Assembly (NCBI RefSeq): GCF_000429105.1
Contig: NZ_AUBF01000009.1
Coordinates: 62,001-126,000, forward strand
Reading direction: 5' to 3'
Length of the DNA stretch: 64,000 bases
DNA from: Schaalia suimastitidis DSM 15538
GTDB taxonomy: Bacteria > Actinomycetota > Actinomycetes > Actinomycetales > Actinomycetaceae
Under the pieces are notes generated by a model. That model searched no databases. It had not been told where the DNA came from and worked only from the letters and a program-made list of their open reading frames with translations. Both the position numbers and the translations under genes were made by a program. Below are positions 18,046 to 26,355 of this stretch, in pieces (the stretch's first letter is position 1; the number at the start of each line of letters is the position of its first letter).

Positions 18046-18094
18046 CAAAATGGCGGATTTTCAGGATGTCATTCCTAGAAAATCCGCCATTTTG
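18046..18094. repeat. Inverted repeat, copy 2 (in the 18014-18359 spacer)
   Basis: Arms of 17 nt (18046-18062 and 18078-18094) pair perfectly; the loop holds AGGA/TCCT that extends the stem. The core AAAATGGCGGATTTTC is identical to copy 1 at 4050-4096. It lies 33 nt after the adhesin stop and may end that transcript. The rest of the 346-nt spacer has no gene. It carries two direct copies of ACTATTGT (18244-18251, 18269-18276) upstream of the next gene, possibly a regulator site. Confidence 0.8.
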
Positions 18095-18359
18095 TATCGG
18101 CATTTCAGGGCGCAATATCTTTGATATAGCCCTCATTTTGTCGCGTGCGCCCATCTTGGTGTGCCCGCCGGTCGTTATCGGAGACGTCGTGGTCAATGCA
18201 CAACAAAAGTGGCGCCATCGCGTTTAGGAGAGAAACTCTGTGAACTATTGTCTAAAGGTTATCTGGTAACTATTGTTGGGGGTGGAAGGTAATTGCGTCA
18301 ATATGACGTTGACCCTTCCTTTCATCAAATAGCTCAATACCAGCAATTAGGAGGAGACA

Positions 18360-18767
18360 ATGAAGACTCTCATGCGAACGCTAGTGGTGACTATGACCAC
18401 ACTTGCTCTTTGTGTAGCAACAGGTGTAGGAGCCGGGGCTGTTCCACGACAAGAAGTATCGGTGATACCACCGCAGACATCTTTTGTGCTTGAAGGGGAG
18501 GAGCCGGAAGCGCAACCAGCCGCGGCGTCAGGCGTTGTGGTCGCAGTCCTTGCGGTTCTCTCTTTGGGGTATGCGGTGGCAAGGGATGACGGTATAGCTC
18601 GTGCTGCCGCCGGACAAATCACATGGAGTCAGTGGAATGGAAGCATCGGGTGGGCGATTTTCACCGGCGCCAACTCGCTGGGTGTTGCTGGTGTAGTGGG
18701 GTATCAGGGCTGGAAGAATGGCTTCGTTAGCGAATGTCCAAAGCATCGCCATTGCTGGAACCGATGA
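18360..18767 (+). CDS. Small secreted protein, possibly bacteriocin-like
   Basis: The 135-aa protein has a strong AGGAGGAG site before ATG 18360. Residues 1-27 form a Sec signal peptide (LVVTMTTLALCVATGVGAGA). The mature part has a Gln/Pro/Glu-rich spacer, a first hydrophobic stretch (ASGVVVAVLAVLSLGYAVA), a Gly-rich amphipathic region (WNGSIGWAIFTGANSLGVAG) and a basic Cys-containing end (SECPKHRHCWNR). No family is recognised. Size, Gly/hydrophobic content and the adjacent small two-helix membrane protein resemble a bacteriocin plus immunity pair, but this is inference. It could equally be a small membrane-associated protein of unknown role. Confidence 0.55.
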   Translation: MKTLMRTLVVTMTTLALCVATGVGAGAVPRQEVSVIPPQTSFVLEGEEPEAQPAAASGVVVAVLAVLSLGYAVARDDGIARAAAGQITWSQWNGSIGWAIFTGANSLGVAGVVGYQGWKNGFVSECPKHRHCWNR

Positions 18768-18774
18768 GGGGTAC

Positions 18775-18978
18775 ATGATGAAGGCTGTGGTTCTGCTACG
18801 TACAGTCATGATGTGGGGAGCAGTCGTTCTTTCAGGCACCGCACTCCTGTACGCAATGTTTGCCCAGCAAGCGATTCCTCAATGGACGGTGTGGGCAACT
18901 TTTCTTCTGTATGGCGTAGGTTCCACTCTGCCGGATGGGAAGCAGCCACGACCTGAAGACACCACTGACGGCCACTAG
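18775..18978 (+). CDS. Small two-helix membrane protein, candidate immunity partner
   Basis: This 67-aa protein starts at ATG 18775 (GAGGGG upstream), 7 nt after the preceding stop, so it is translationally linked to it. It has two hydrophobic helices (about residues 9-28, and 34-50 with WTVWATFLLYGVGS) and a short hydrophilic tail. No family is recognised. In small-secreted-protein plus small-membrane-protein pairs the second partner is often an immunity factor. A longer frame from 18718 would overlap the upstream gene and has no start signal. Confidence 0.55.
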   Translation: MMKAVVLLRTVMMWGAVVLSGTALLYAMFAQQAIPQWTVWATFLLYGVGSTLPDGKQPRPEDTTDGH

Positions 18979-18999
18979 AGGGCAGCGGATTGCCGCCGC

Positions 19000-20598
19000 T
19001 CATGCCTTACGTTGTGCGGCGGCAATCCACGCTTCAACATCCTCGATAGTACGTGGAATGCGCTCAGATAAACGTGTCACCGTTCCGTCAGCATTGACCA
19101 CCACGTCGTCTTCGATGCGCACACCGATTCCGCGGAACTCTTCAGGGATGAGCATGTCGTCGGCACGGAAATACAAGCCTGGTTCGATGGTGAAACACAT
19201 CCCCGGCGTCAACTCGGCTTCCTGATACATTTCGCGGCGCGCCTGCGCGCAATCGTGCACATCAAGACCCAGGTGATGGCTGGTTCCATGTGGCATCCAG
19301 CGTCGATGCTGTTGACCAGCAGGGGAGAGGGCCTCCTCTTTCGATACAGGAAGTAGACCCCAAGCTTCGAGGCGATCCACTATGACCTCCATAGCCGCCT
19401 CGTGAAGGTGTCTGAAACGTGCACCAGGTTGATTCGCGCGAGCAAGGGAGGCCTCGCACGCATCCAATACTGCCTGGTACACCTTGGCTTGAACCGGAGT
19501 GAAGCGGCCAGACACAGGAAGGGTTCGGGTAATATCGGCGGTGTAGAGCGAATCAACCTCGACACCAGCATCAACCAGCACCAGATCACCGTCATTGACA
19601 GGGCCGTCATTGTCAATCCAATGCAATGTGTTGGCATGGTTTCCCGAGGCGGCAATCGTGTCATACCCCAAGCCGTTACCTTCTTCACGGGCTCTGGCCC
19701 CGAATGCTCCCTCGATCACACGTTCGCCACGCTGGTGGCCCACCGCTCGCGGCAAAGCCAGCAAAATCTGGTCAAAACCACTGTGTGTAGCATCGACTGC
19801 ACGCTGTAATTGTTCAATCTCCCACTGGTCTTTTAATAGTCGGATCTCAGATAGGTGCTCTTCGAAATGTTCATCCTCGCTGCGGGCTTCCTCGCCTGAC
19901 GGCAAACCCGCCTGCTCACGTACCTGATCCACAAGTGCCTGCACGTGTACATCCACATCGCGCAAAACCCTCAAATTCACCCGCCCAGCATCCTTGGCCA
20001 ACGCGTCAGGCAGAGTGTCGATATGGGCGCAGCGCAGACCTGTCTCGGTGGCGACTTCCTCCAGGGAAGGACGCGCGCCCACCCAAAACTCACCGTAACG
20101 TGCGTCTGCGTAAAACTCTTCGGAGGAACGGGATGATCGTGGTTTGAAATACAGGACCGCTTCGTGAGGACCTACTGCCTGGCCATCCTCGTCAAGAGGG
20201 GCTGGCTCAAGGACCAGCACAGCATCCGGCTCGCGTTCCCCACCCAGACCTGATAGGTGGGCGAAGGCCGAATGGGCGCGGAAACGGTACGCGCAGTCGT
20301 TATTGCGGGTTTTATACGTGCCGGCAGGGATTACGAGGCGTTGACCGGCAAAGGGTTCCCCTGCGGCGCGTGCACGAGAGGGAAGGTAATCGGCAACGGC
20401 CATGCGTGTCACGCCTCGGTCGGTCCGTGGCCCCCAATTGGCTCCCATAAAGGCGCGGAATGCCTCTGAATCTGGTCGGTGAGACCGTTGTGACCCGCGG
20501 TCGGCCATTGACTGTGTGGTCTGATCAGCACTTTCAGTGGCGGTCATTGCAGGGTCGCAAGGGGTGGTGGATGAAGCGGCGTCGCAGTGATCAGTCAT
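19000..20598 (-). CDS. pepP: Xaa-Pro aminopeptidase (aminopeptidase P)
   Basis: It removes N-terminal residues before proline and is an M24 metallopeptidase with two Mn2+. At 532 aa it is longer than E. coli PepP (about 440 aa) because of a polar N-terminal extension. The AMP_N domain covers about residues 60-230. Metal ligands are VLVDAGVEVDSLYTADITR (near 345), HGTSHHLGLDVHD (near 440), TIEPGLYF (near 471) and GVRIEDDVVV (near 492). The start at ATG 20598 has only a near-start AGGA and may be read from a leader-poor mRNA. It is convergent with the small membrane gene and divergent from the PHP gene. Confidence 0.9.
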   Translation of the reverse strand: MTDHCDAASSTTPCDPAMTATESADQTTQSMADRGSQRSHRPDSEAFRAFMGANWGPRTDRGVTRMAVADYLPSRARAAGEPFAGQRLVIPAGTYKTRNNDCAYRFRAHSAFAHLSGLGGEREPDAVLVLEPAPLDEDGQAVGPHEAVLYFKPRSSRSSEEFYADARYGEFWVGARPSLEEVATETGLRCAHIDTLPDALAKDAGRVNLRVLRDVDVHVQALVDQVREQAGLPSGEEARSEDEHFEEHLSEIRLLKDQWEIEQLQRAVDATHSGFDQILLALPRAVGHQRGERVIEGAFGARAREEGNGLGYDTIAASGNHANTLHWIDNDGPVNDGDLVLVDAGVEVDSLYTADITRTLPVSGRFTPVQAKVYQAVLDACEASLARANQPGARFRHLHEAAMEVIVDRLEAWGLLPVSKEEALSPAGQQHRRWMPHGTSHHLGLDVHDCAQARREMYQEAELTPGMCFTIEPGLYFRADDMLIPEEFRGIGVRIEDDVVVNADGTVTRLSERIPRTIEDVEAWIAAAQRKA

Positions 20599-20661
20599 AG
20601 TTCCTAATTATCCACCCGAGCCGATGTGTAGTGCACGCCAGGTTTCAGATACCCTCAACCT

Positions 20662-21507
20662 ATGCTCCGAATTGACCCCCACACGCATACGTCGCTATCT
20701 GACGGTACCGACACCCCTGCGCAGCTTATGGCCGTTGCGGCTCGTGTGGGTCTTGACGTTATCGGATTGACAGATCACGACACGACAGCGGGTTGGGCTG
20801 AGGCAGCAGCGAACGTGGAAAATACCGGTGTAGCGCTGATACGTGGCGTGGAAATGTCCTGTTCTTCCCAGGGGATCACCGTTCATTTGCTGGGCTACCT
20901 TTTTGACCCTACGCACCCAAGCCTGGTGGCCATGTGGGAGAAAACGAAACAGGACCGTATCAGACGTGCCGAAGAACTGGTGTCGCGTGTTGCGCAGGAC
21001 TATCCCATCACCTATGAGGATGTCCTTGTTCACGCAGGGCAGAGTCATACTATCGGGCGCCCACATATCGCTGATGCTTTGGTTGCCGCAGGATGCTTTG
21101 CGGATCGCAATGGTGCTTTTGAGCACGTTCTTCATCCGCGTGGACCTTACTACGTGCGCTACCATGCGCCGGACCCAGTTGAGGCAGTCCAAGTTATTCG
21201 CGAGGCGGGAGGTGTTCCCGTTTTGGCGCATCCACGCGCTTCAGCTCGCCAACGCCTCTTACCTGAAGACGTTATTGCCGAGATGGCCCAGGCGGGTCTT
21301 TTTGGTATCGAAAGAGATCATCGTGAGCATGACGAGGCTGCGCGTGCCGATGTCGACCGTATTGCCTATCGCCTTGGATTAGCACTGACCGGGGCGTCGG
21401 ATTATCACGGGAGTGGGAAGCCAAATATCCTTGGCGAGAATCTCACCCCAGAACATGTGTATCGAGCAATTGAAGAACAAGGCCACCTGGAGGTTGTGCG
21501 TCCGTGA
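20662..21507 (+). CDS. PHP-domain phosphoesterase (TrpH/RnaAM-like)
   Basis: PHP-fold phosphoesterases of this type hydrolyse 3',5'-nucleoside bisphosphates and short 5'-phosphorylated oligonucleotides. The 281-aa protein has the trinuclear-metal motifs DPHTHTSLSDG (residues 5-15), GLTDHDTT (near 34), EMSC (near 68), GRPHIADAL (near 133), VLAHP (near 190) and a terminal SDYHG (near 252). ATG 20662 lies 6 nt after TACCCT, a leaderless pattern. It overlaps the MarC gene by 4 nt (GTGA), indicating co-translation. Confidence 0.87.
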   Translation: MLRIDPHTHTSLSDGTDTPAQLMAVAARVGLDVIGLTDHDTTAGWAEAAANVENTGVALIRGVEMSCSSQGITVHLLGYLFDPTHPSLVAMWEKTKQDRIRRAEELVSRVAQDYPITYEDVLVHAGQSHTIGRPHIADALVAAGCFADRNGAFEHVLHPRGPYYVRYHAPDPVEAVQVIREAGGVPVLAHPRASARQRLLPEDVIAEMAQAGLFGIERDHREHDEAARADVDRIAYRLGLALTGASDYHGSGKPNILGENLTPEHVYRAIEEQGHLEVVRP

Positions 21508-22145
21508 GTATGTCACTGTCGTCTTTCATAGATCTCACCCTGTTGGCGACAACGTTTACCACGCTGATCGTGATCTTGGATCCGCCGGGAACTATTCCGG
21601 TTTTTTTGGGACTCACTGGCCGTTACTCGCCTGCGGGACAACGTAAAGCAGCACGTCAGGCGACCTTTGTATCCCTTGGTGTGATCCTCATATTTGCGTT
21701 CCTTGGGCATCGGATACTGGCTCTCCTGCAAATCTCTGTTGAAGCCTTGCAGCTGTCGGGCGGTGTATTACTGTTCCTTGTTGCAATGGAACTGTTGATG
21801 GGCAAGGACAGTGAAGAGCCTGATACGGGTGACCCCAGGGTGAATGTGGCTCTTGTTCCGCTGGGTACCCCGCTCCTTGCTGGGCCTGGTGCCATCGTTG
21901 CGGTCATGGTGTCGGTGGGGCAGGCGAATGGTTTCCCAGGGTGGGTTGCCGTGGTGCTGGCCGTGATCCTCGGTCATGCGGTGATGTGGGCGACGATGCG
22001 TTTCTCGCTGACGCTGTCTCGCCTATTGGGTCCGGGCGGCATTATGTTGCTCACGAAAATTGCTGGTTTGCTACTTGCTGCGATTGCGACGCAGTTGGTG
22101 ATGGGTGCTGTCTTCCTCTTCATTGAGGCCTCGTCACTCGCATAA
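21504..22145 (+). CDS. MarC family integral membrane protein
   Basis: This 213-aa protein has six hydrophobic helices and the family signatures LDPPGTIPVF (near residue 25), a LSGGVLLFLVAMEL helix (near 82) and PLGTPLLAGPGAI (near 119). MarC proteins are conserved inner-membrane proteins; the old link to multiple antibiotic resistance has been withdrawn and the function is unclear. The start is GTG 21504 overlapping the PHP stop, or ATG 21510. Confidence 0.9.
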   Translation: MSMSLSSFIDLTLLATTFTTLIVILDPPGTIPVFLGLTGRYSPAGQRKAARQATFVSLGVILIFAFLGHRILALLQISVEALQLSGGVLLFLVAMELLMGKDSEEPDTGDPRVNVALVPLGTPLLAGPGAIVAVMVSVGQANGFPGWVAVVLAVILGHAVMWATMRFSLTLSRLLGPGGIMLLTKIAGLLLAAIATQLVMGAVFLFIEASSLA

Positions 22146-22330
22146 TGACGCGCGCGCACAAGAGATGTAACTTGCAGTAATATTTTCCATTAGTGGGGTG
22201 CCTCGCCCCACTGAGAAGACTTTCACAGCCACGTGAACCATACGCGGTGATAGAAAAGTACCAAGGTCACCATTGGCCGATCCATGCTTTTGGGTGTGGG
22301 TGCACAATGACTCCGAATTGGGGACACAAC

Positions 22331-24697
22331 ATGACGCAAAATCTGACCGAGACTCTGGCATACCAGGTTCGCGCAACCTCCGGTCGGCCAGCCCGAGCAT
22401 CTACCGCCATGGAAGTGTGGCAGGGATTATCTGCCGCTGTTGTCGATCGCATCGCTGACCGCTGGCACGCAACTGACCGCACCTACGCGGCAGGACGCCA
22501 AGAGCATTACTTCTCGGCAGAGTTCCTCATGGGTCGCGCCCTCCTTAACAACCTGTCCAACCTGGGCATGGTTGACGAGGCGCGTGAAGCTTTGGCTGCT
22601 ATCGGCCAAGACCTGAGTGTCGTTCTTGAAGAAGAACCAGATGCTGCCCTTGGAAACGGTGGCCTCGGCCGCCTCGCCGCATGTTTCCTTGACTCATGCG
22701 CAACCCTGGACCTCCCAGTGGCGGGCTACGGTATCCTCTACCGCTACGGCCTGTTCAAGCAGCTCTTTGACAACGGATTCCAAACCGAGCACCCTGACCC
22801 GTGGATGGAAGAAGGCTATCCGTTCGTTATCCGCCGTGAGCACGAGCAACGCATTGTCCGCTATGCGGATCTGGATGTGCGTGCTATCCCTTATGACATG
22901 CCGATCACCGGATACGGCACGCAGAATGTCAATACTTTGCGCCTGTGGCGAGCAGAACCAATCGAAGAATTTGACTACGACGCCTTTAACTCACAGCGCT
23001 TCACAGATGCCATTATCGACCGTGAACGCACCAACGATATTTCTCGTGTCCTCTACCCCAACGACACGACCTATGAAGGCAAGGTTTTGCGTGTACGCCA
23101 GCAGTACTTCTTCTGCTCTGCGTCCCTGCAAGCCATTGTTGATAACTACGTTGCACACCACGGCACAGATCTGTCTGATTTTGCGACCTACAACGCAATC
23201 CAGCTCAACGACACTCACCCGGTTCTGGCAATTCCCGAACTTATGCGTCTGCTGATGGATGAACATGACATGGGATGGGACGAGGCATGGGCAGTCGTTA
23301 CCAAGACCTTTGCGTACACCAACCACACCGTATTGGCCGAGGCGCTAGAAACCTGGGAGATGTCGATCTTTGACCGGCTCTTCCCTCGCATCGTCGAGAT
23401 TGTGCGCGAAATTGATCGCCGGTTCCGCCTAGAAATGGCTGAGCGTGGCCTCGACGAAGGCACCATTGAGTATATGGCACCCGTTTCAGGCAACCACGTG
23501 CGTATGGCTTGGATTGCCTGCTACGCCTCGTACTCCATCAACGGTGTCGCTGCACTGCACACCGAAATCATTAAACGTGAAACCTTGGGACACTGGCATG
23601 CCATTTGGCCCGAGCGTTTCAATAATAAGACCAATGGCGTGACGCCGCGTCGTTGGCTCAAACAATGCAACCCACGCTTGGCTGCCCTCCTTGACGAAGT
23701 GACAGGCTCAGACGCGTGGGTGAGGGACCTTTCGGTGCTTGCGGACTATGTCGACGCTGCGGATGACGTGGTGCTTGACCGACTGAGTGCCATCAAACAC
23801 GCCAATAAGGTTGATTTTGCAGCGTGGGTCAAGGCGCGTGAAGGTGTCGATATTGACCCTGATGCGATCTTCGATGTGCAGATCAAACGACTACACGAAT
23901 ATAAGCGTCAGCTGTTGAACGCCCTCTACATCCTTGACCTGTATTTCCGCATCAAGGATGAGCCGACACTGGATGTGCCTAAGCGCGTCTTCATCTTTGG
24001 CGCTAAGGCCGCTCCTGGTTATATCCGCGCCAAGGGCATTATTAAACTCATCAATGCCATTGCTGACATGGTGAATAATGATACGGATATTGACGGACGC
24101 ATCAAGGTGGTATTCATCCACAACTACAATGTGTCGCCCGCGGAACACATTATTCCTGCAGCCGACATTTCCGAACAGATCTCCACTGCAGGTAAAGAAG
24201 CATCAGGCACCTCGAATATGAAGTTCATGATGAACGGTGCACTGACGCTGGGCACGCTCGACGGGGCGAATGTCGAGATTCTCGATGCTGTGGGCCACGA
24301 CAATGCGTATATCTTCGGTGCGACCGAAGAGGAACTGCCGCAGCTGCGTAAGAACTACGATCCGCGTTGGCATTACGAGAATGTGCCTGGCTTGCGTCGC
24401 GTCCTTGATGCCTTGGTTGACGGCACTTTGGACGATAATGGCTCTGGATGGTTCCATGACCTGCGCTGGTCGCTTCTCGAGGCGGGCTACGAGCCAGCGG
24501 ACGTGTACTACGTTCTGGGTGACTTTGCTGCATACCGTGAGGCGAAAGACCGCATGGCATTCGACCACGCCGATACGCGCGCATGGGCACGCAAAGCCTG
24601 GGTCAATATCGCGCGTTCAGGACGTTTCTCGTCGGACCGCACGATACGTGACTACGCGCAGGACGTGTGGAAATTGGATGCGACCCCAATCCAATGA
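22331..24697 (+). CDS. glgP: Glycogen/maltodextrin phosphorylase
   Basis: It releases glucose-1-phosphate from the ends of alpha-1,4-glucans. The 788-aa GT35 enzyme matches family length. It shows SAEFLMGRALLNNL (near residue 60), ALGNGGLGRLAACFLDS (near 102), QLNDTHPVLAIPELMR (near 290), HEYKRQLLNALYIL (near 520) and the PLP site EASGTSNMKFMMNG (Lys near residue 630). ATG 22331 is preferred (GGGGACACAAC upstream); ATG 22307, eight codons earlier, is possible. No other glycogen gene is in the window. A terminator follows at once, so it is probably monocistronic. Confidence 0.95.
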   Translation: MTQNLTETLAYQVRATSGRPARASTAMEVWQGLSAAVVDRIADRWHATDRTYAAGRQEHYFSAEFLMGRALLNNLSNLGMVDEAREALAAIGQDLSVVLEEEPDAALGNGGLGRLAACFLDSCATLDLPVAGYGILYRYGLFKQLFDNGFQTEHPDPWMEEGYPFVIRREHEQRIVRYADLDVRAIPYDMPITGYGTQNVNTLRLWRAEPIEEFDYDAFNSQRFTDAIIDRERTNDISRVLYPNDTTYEGKVLRVRQQYFFCSASLQAIVDNYVAHHGTDLSDFATYNAIQLNDTHPVLAIPELMRLLMDEHDMGWDEAWAVVTKTFAYTNHTVLAEALETWEMSIFDRLFPRIVEIVREIDRRFRLEMAERGLDEGTIEYMAPVSGNHVRMAWIACYASYSINGVAALHTEIIKRETLGHWHAIWPERFNNKTNGVTPRRWLKQCNPRLAALLDEVTGSDAWVRDLSVLADYVDAADDVVLDRLSAIKHANKVDFAAWVKAREGVDIDPDAIFDVQIKRLHEYKRQLLNALYILDLYFRIKDEPTLDVPKRVFIFGAKAAPGYIRAKGIIKLINAIADMVNNDTDIDGRIKVVFIHNYNVSPAEHIIPAADISEQISTAGKEASGTSNMKFMMNGALTLGTLDGANVEILDAVGHDNAYIFGATEEELPQLRKNYDPRWHYENVPGLRRVLDALVDGTLDDNGSGWFHDLRWSLLEAGYEPADVYYVLGDFAAYREAKDRMAFDHADTRAWARKAWVNIARSGRFSSDRTIRDYAQDVWKLDATPIQ

Positions 24698-24710
24698 GTG
24701 ATCACTAATG

Positions 24711-24743
24711 CTGGGAGCTGCACGATACCCGTGCGGCTCCCAG
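24711..24743 (+). terminator. Terminator of glgP
   Basis: CTGGGAGC (24711-24718) pairs with GCTCCCAG (24736-24743), and GCACG/CGTGC extends the stem inside. It lies 14 nt after the glgP stop. There is only a weak T-tract. Confidence 0.7.
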
Positions 24744-24789
24744 TGCTATTGTGGCGCAGTGTGGTGACACCACAGTGAAAGGACTATTT

Positions 24790-25740
24790 GTGGACGGTGT
24801 TTATTTCGAATCCACGCCAGCAAATCCTGATCTATTGCTGATGGTGTTTGTGCAGCAGGTCTTGCTGCTCATTGCCTTTATCCTTGGTCTCTTTGTGCGA
24901 TACCTTCTTCGCGGTCGTGCGCGCATTTCAGTACCTGCAGCAACCTTGACTGCCCTGATCGGTCTGTGGATCGGCTTGTACTGTGTTGGCTGGGTTTTCG
25001 ACACCTCCCAGGAATGGTCTTTCGGGATGATTGGCACCGCCTCGCTCGTTGCGATGTTCGTCGTGGCGATTGTTGCACTGGTGCTGACTGCCGTGCAGCA
25101 CGAAAAGCCTTTGCCTCCCATTGCAGAGGTGGCGCGTGGTGGCGAATCGGATCGCCTTGAATTTAAGTCCACTGCTCGTTGGAATATCCGTGAAAATAAG
25201 CGCGACGAAGCTATGGAGACAGTGATAGCGAAAACTGTGACCGCTTTCTTGAATTCGGCGGGCGGCACCTTGCTTATTGGTGTGGATGACGATGGGCGCC
25301 TGATCGGCCTTGATTCGGATTACGCGACGTTGAAACAGCCTGATGCAGATCGCTTTGAGTTGTGGATACGCGATATGTTGGGGCAGCGTGTGGGGGCAAA
25401 TGCTGCTGCGTTGCCGTGTTTAGATTTTGCGCCTGCGCACGACGGTAGCGGTGAGGTATGCCGCGTGACTGTGCCGCCAAGTCCCTTCCCTGTCTTTCTT
25501 CTTGGTCCCAAGGGCAAAGGGGTCCCTGAGCTGTGGGTGCGTGTTGGTAATTCGACGAGGCGTCTCGAAGTTGACGATGCGGTGACCTATGTTGCGCATC
25601 GCTGGCCATCGGTAGCGCGGCCTTCTCTTCGTGTGCGCCTCGCTGGTTTCCTTCTTCGTCGCAGGGTGCACTTTCAGGGGGCGGCCTTGCCTGGGGCTGT
25701 GGCATCGTCACAGTCCAAGCCTCGTACTGTCAGGGAGTAG
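24790..25740 (+). CDS. Membrane-anchored AlbA_2 (Schlafen-like) domain protein
   Basis: Start GTG 24790 follows GAAAGGA at good spacing; GTG 24751 is possible but lacks a signal. The roughly 316-aa product has three transmembrane helices in its first 105 residues (for example MVFVQQVLLLIAFILGLFV). An AlbA_2/Schlafen core follows: ESDRLEFKSTARWN (near residue 118), FLNSAGGTLLIGVDDDGRLIG (near 150) and a C-terminal VPELWVRVGNSTR (near 245). AlbA_2 domains are nucleic-acid-binding and often ATPase- or nuclease-like. Tethering to the membrane by three helices is uncommon in what I know. Function is unknown; a role at the membrane-nucleoid interface or in defence are both guesses. Confidence 0.72.
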   Translation: MDGVYFESTPANPDLLLMVFVQQVLLLIAFILGLFVRYLLRGRARISVPAATLTALIGLWIGLYCVGWVFDTSQEWSFGMIGTASLVAMFVVAIVALVLTAVQHEKPLPPIAEVARGGESDRLEFKSTARWNIRENKRDEAMETVIAKTVTAFLNSAGGTLLIGVDDDGRLIGLDSDYATLKQPDADRFELWIRDMLGQRVGANAAALPCLDFAPAHDGSGEVCRVTVPPSPFPVFLLGPKGKGVPELWVRVGNSTRRLEVDDAVTYVAHRWPSVARPSLRVRLAGFLLRRRVHFQGAALPGAVASSQSKPRTVRE

Positions 25741-25746
25741 CACGGT

Positions 25747-25874
25747 TAGGTTCCGCCAATTGACGCGTACTGCAAAGGAGTAGTGGGCTAGGTTCCGCCA
25801 ATTGCCGCATGCTGTCGATAAGTGGTGCGGCGAGGTTTTGCTAACTGCCACGTGCTGCCAAAGAGTAGTGTGGC
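25747..25874. repeat. Three imperfect 42-43-bp tandem repeats
   Basis: Units start at 25747, 25789 and 25832 and follow the pattern TAGGTTCCGCCAATTG then CGCRTRCTG and AGTRGTG. Units 1 and 2 are closest (the first 16 nt are identical) and unit 3 is diverged. They fill the spacer between the AlbA_2 gene and the GntR promoter. They are not spaced like CRISPR repeats. Possible roles are protein-binding iterons or a decayed repetitive element. Confidence 0.7.
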
Positions 25875-25904
25875 CGGGCCTTGTCAAGATTTTTTCGCAG
25901 GGGG

Positions 25905-25961
25905 TTGACATAAACCACCCACTGTGTCACTGTATTAGTGTATTAATACACCGACACAGTG
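25905..25961 (+). promoter_or_regulatory. Promoter and nested palindromic operator of the GntR-ABC operon
   Basis: A -35-like TTGACA lies at 25905-25910. Downstream, a perfect 9-bp inverted repeat CACTGTGTC (25920-25928) / GACACAGTG (25953-25961) encloses a perfect 12-bp palindrome TGTATTAATACA (25939-25950). The palindromes cover the expected -10 and start region just before the GntR gene, so the regulator probably represses its own operon. The exact -10 is unclear (TATTAG or TATTAA give long spacers). Confidence 0.7.
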
Positions 25962-25974
25962 GGGAGTGCGAGGA

Positions 25975-26355
25975 ATGCGCATTGACGACTCGCGACCGAT
26001 ATGGGTTCAACTTGTTGAAACCTTTCGGAAAAACATTGCTTCTGGACAATGGGCCCCCGGAAGCAAAATCCCCAGCGTCAGAGAACTGGCCATTGACGCT
26101 GGCGTTAACCCCAACACCGTCCAACGCGCCCTTGCTGAACTCGACCGAGATGGCCTCACCATTCCAGAACGCACACAAGGACGCTTCGTCACATCTGATG
26201 CGACGGTGATCCACACAATCCGTCACGACCTTGCTCAAGGCGCCACCGACGATCACATCACCACACTCAAAGCCATCGGCATGGACATCGACGAAGCAAC
26301 AGCACTGTTGCTTAAACGATGGCCACATGCCTCAAGCCACGGAGCACCACAATGA
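25975..26355 (+). CDS. GntR-family (YtrA subfamily) transcriptional regulator
   Basis: This 126-aa protein has a winged-helix domain (residues 8-75: PIWVQLVETFRKNIASGQWA, GSKIPSVRELAIDAGVNPNTVQRAL) and only a short helical tail, the YtrA pattern. Such regulators repress adjacent ABC transporter genes and in several Firmicutes respond to cell-wall-active antibiotics. ATG 25975 is the likely start, with GGGGAG 9 nt upstream; GTG 25966 is possible. Its stop overlaps the ABC ATPase start (ATGA), so the three genes form an operon behind the palindromic operator. Confidence 0.9.
   Translation: MRIDDSRPIWVQLVETFRKNIASGQWAPGSKIPSVRELAIDAGVNPNTVQRALAELDRDGLTIPERTQGRFVTSDATVIHTIRHDLAQGATDDHITTLKAIGMDIDEATALLLKRWPHASSHGAPQ

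Noticed and set aside
25747-25874. Possible CRISPR array
   Set aside because: There are only three imperfect, directly adjacent units with no unique spacers and no cas genes nearby.
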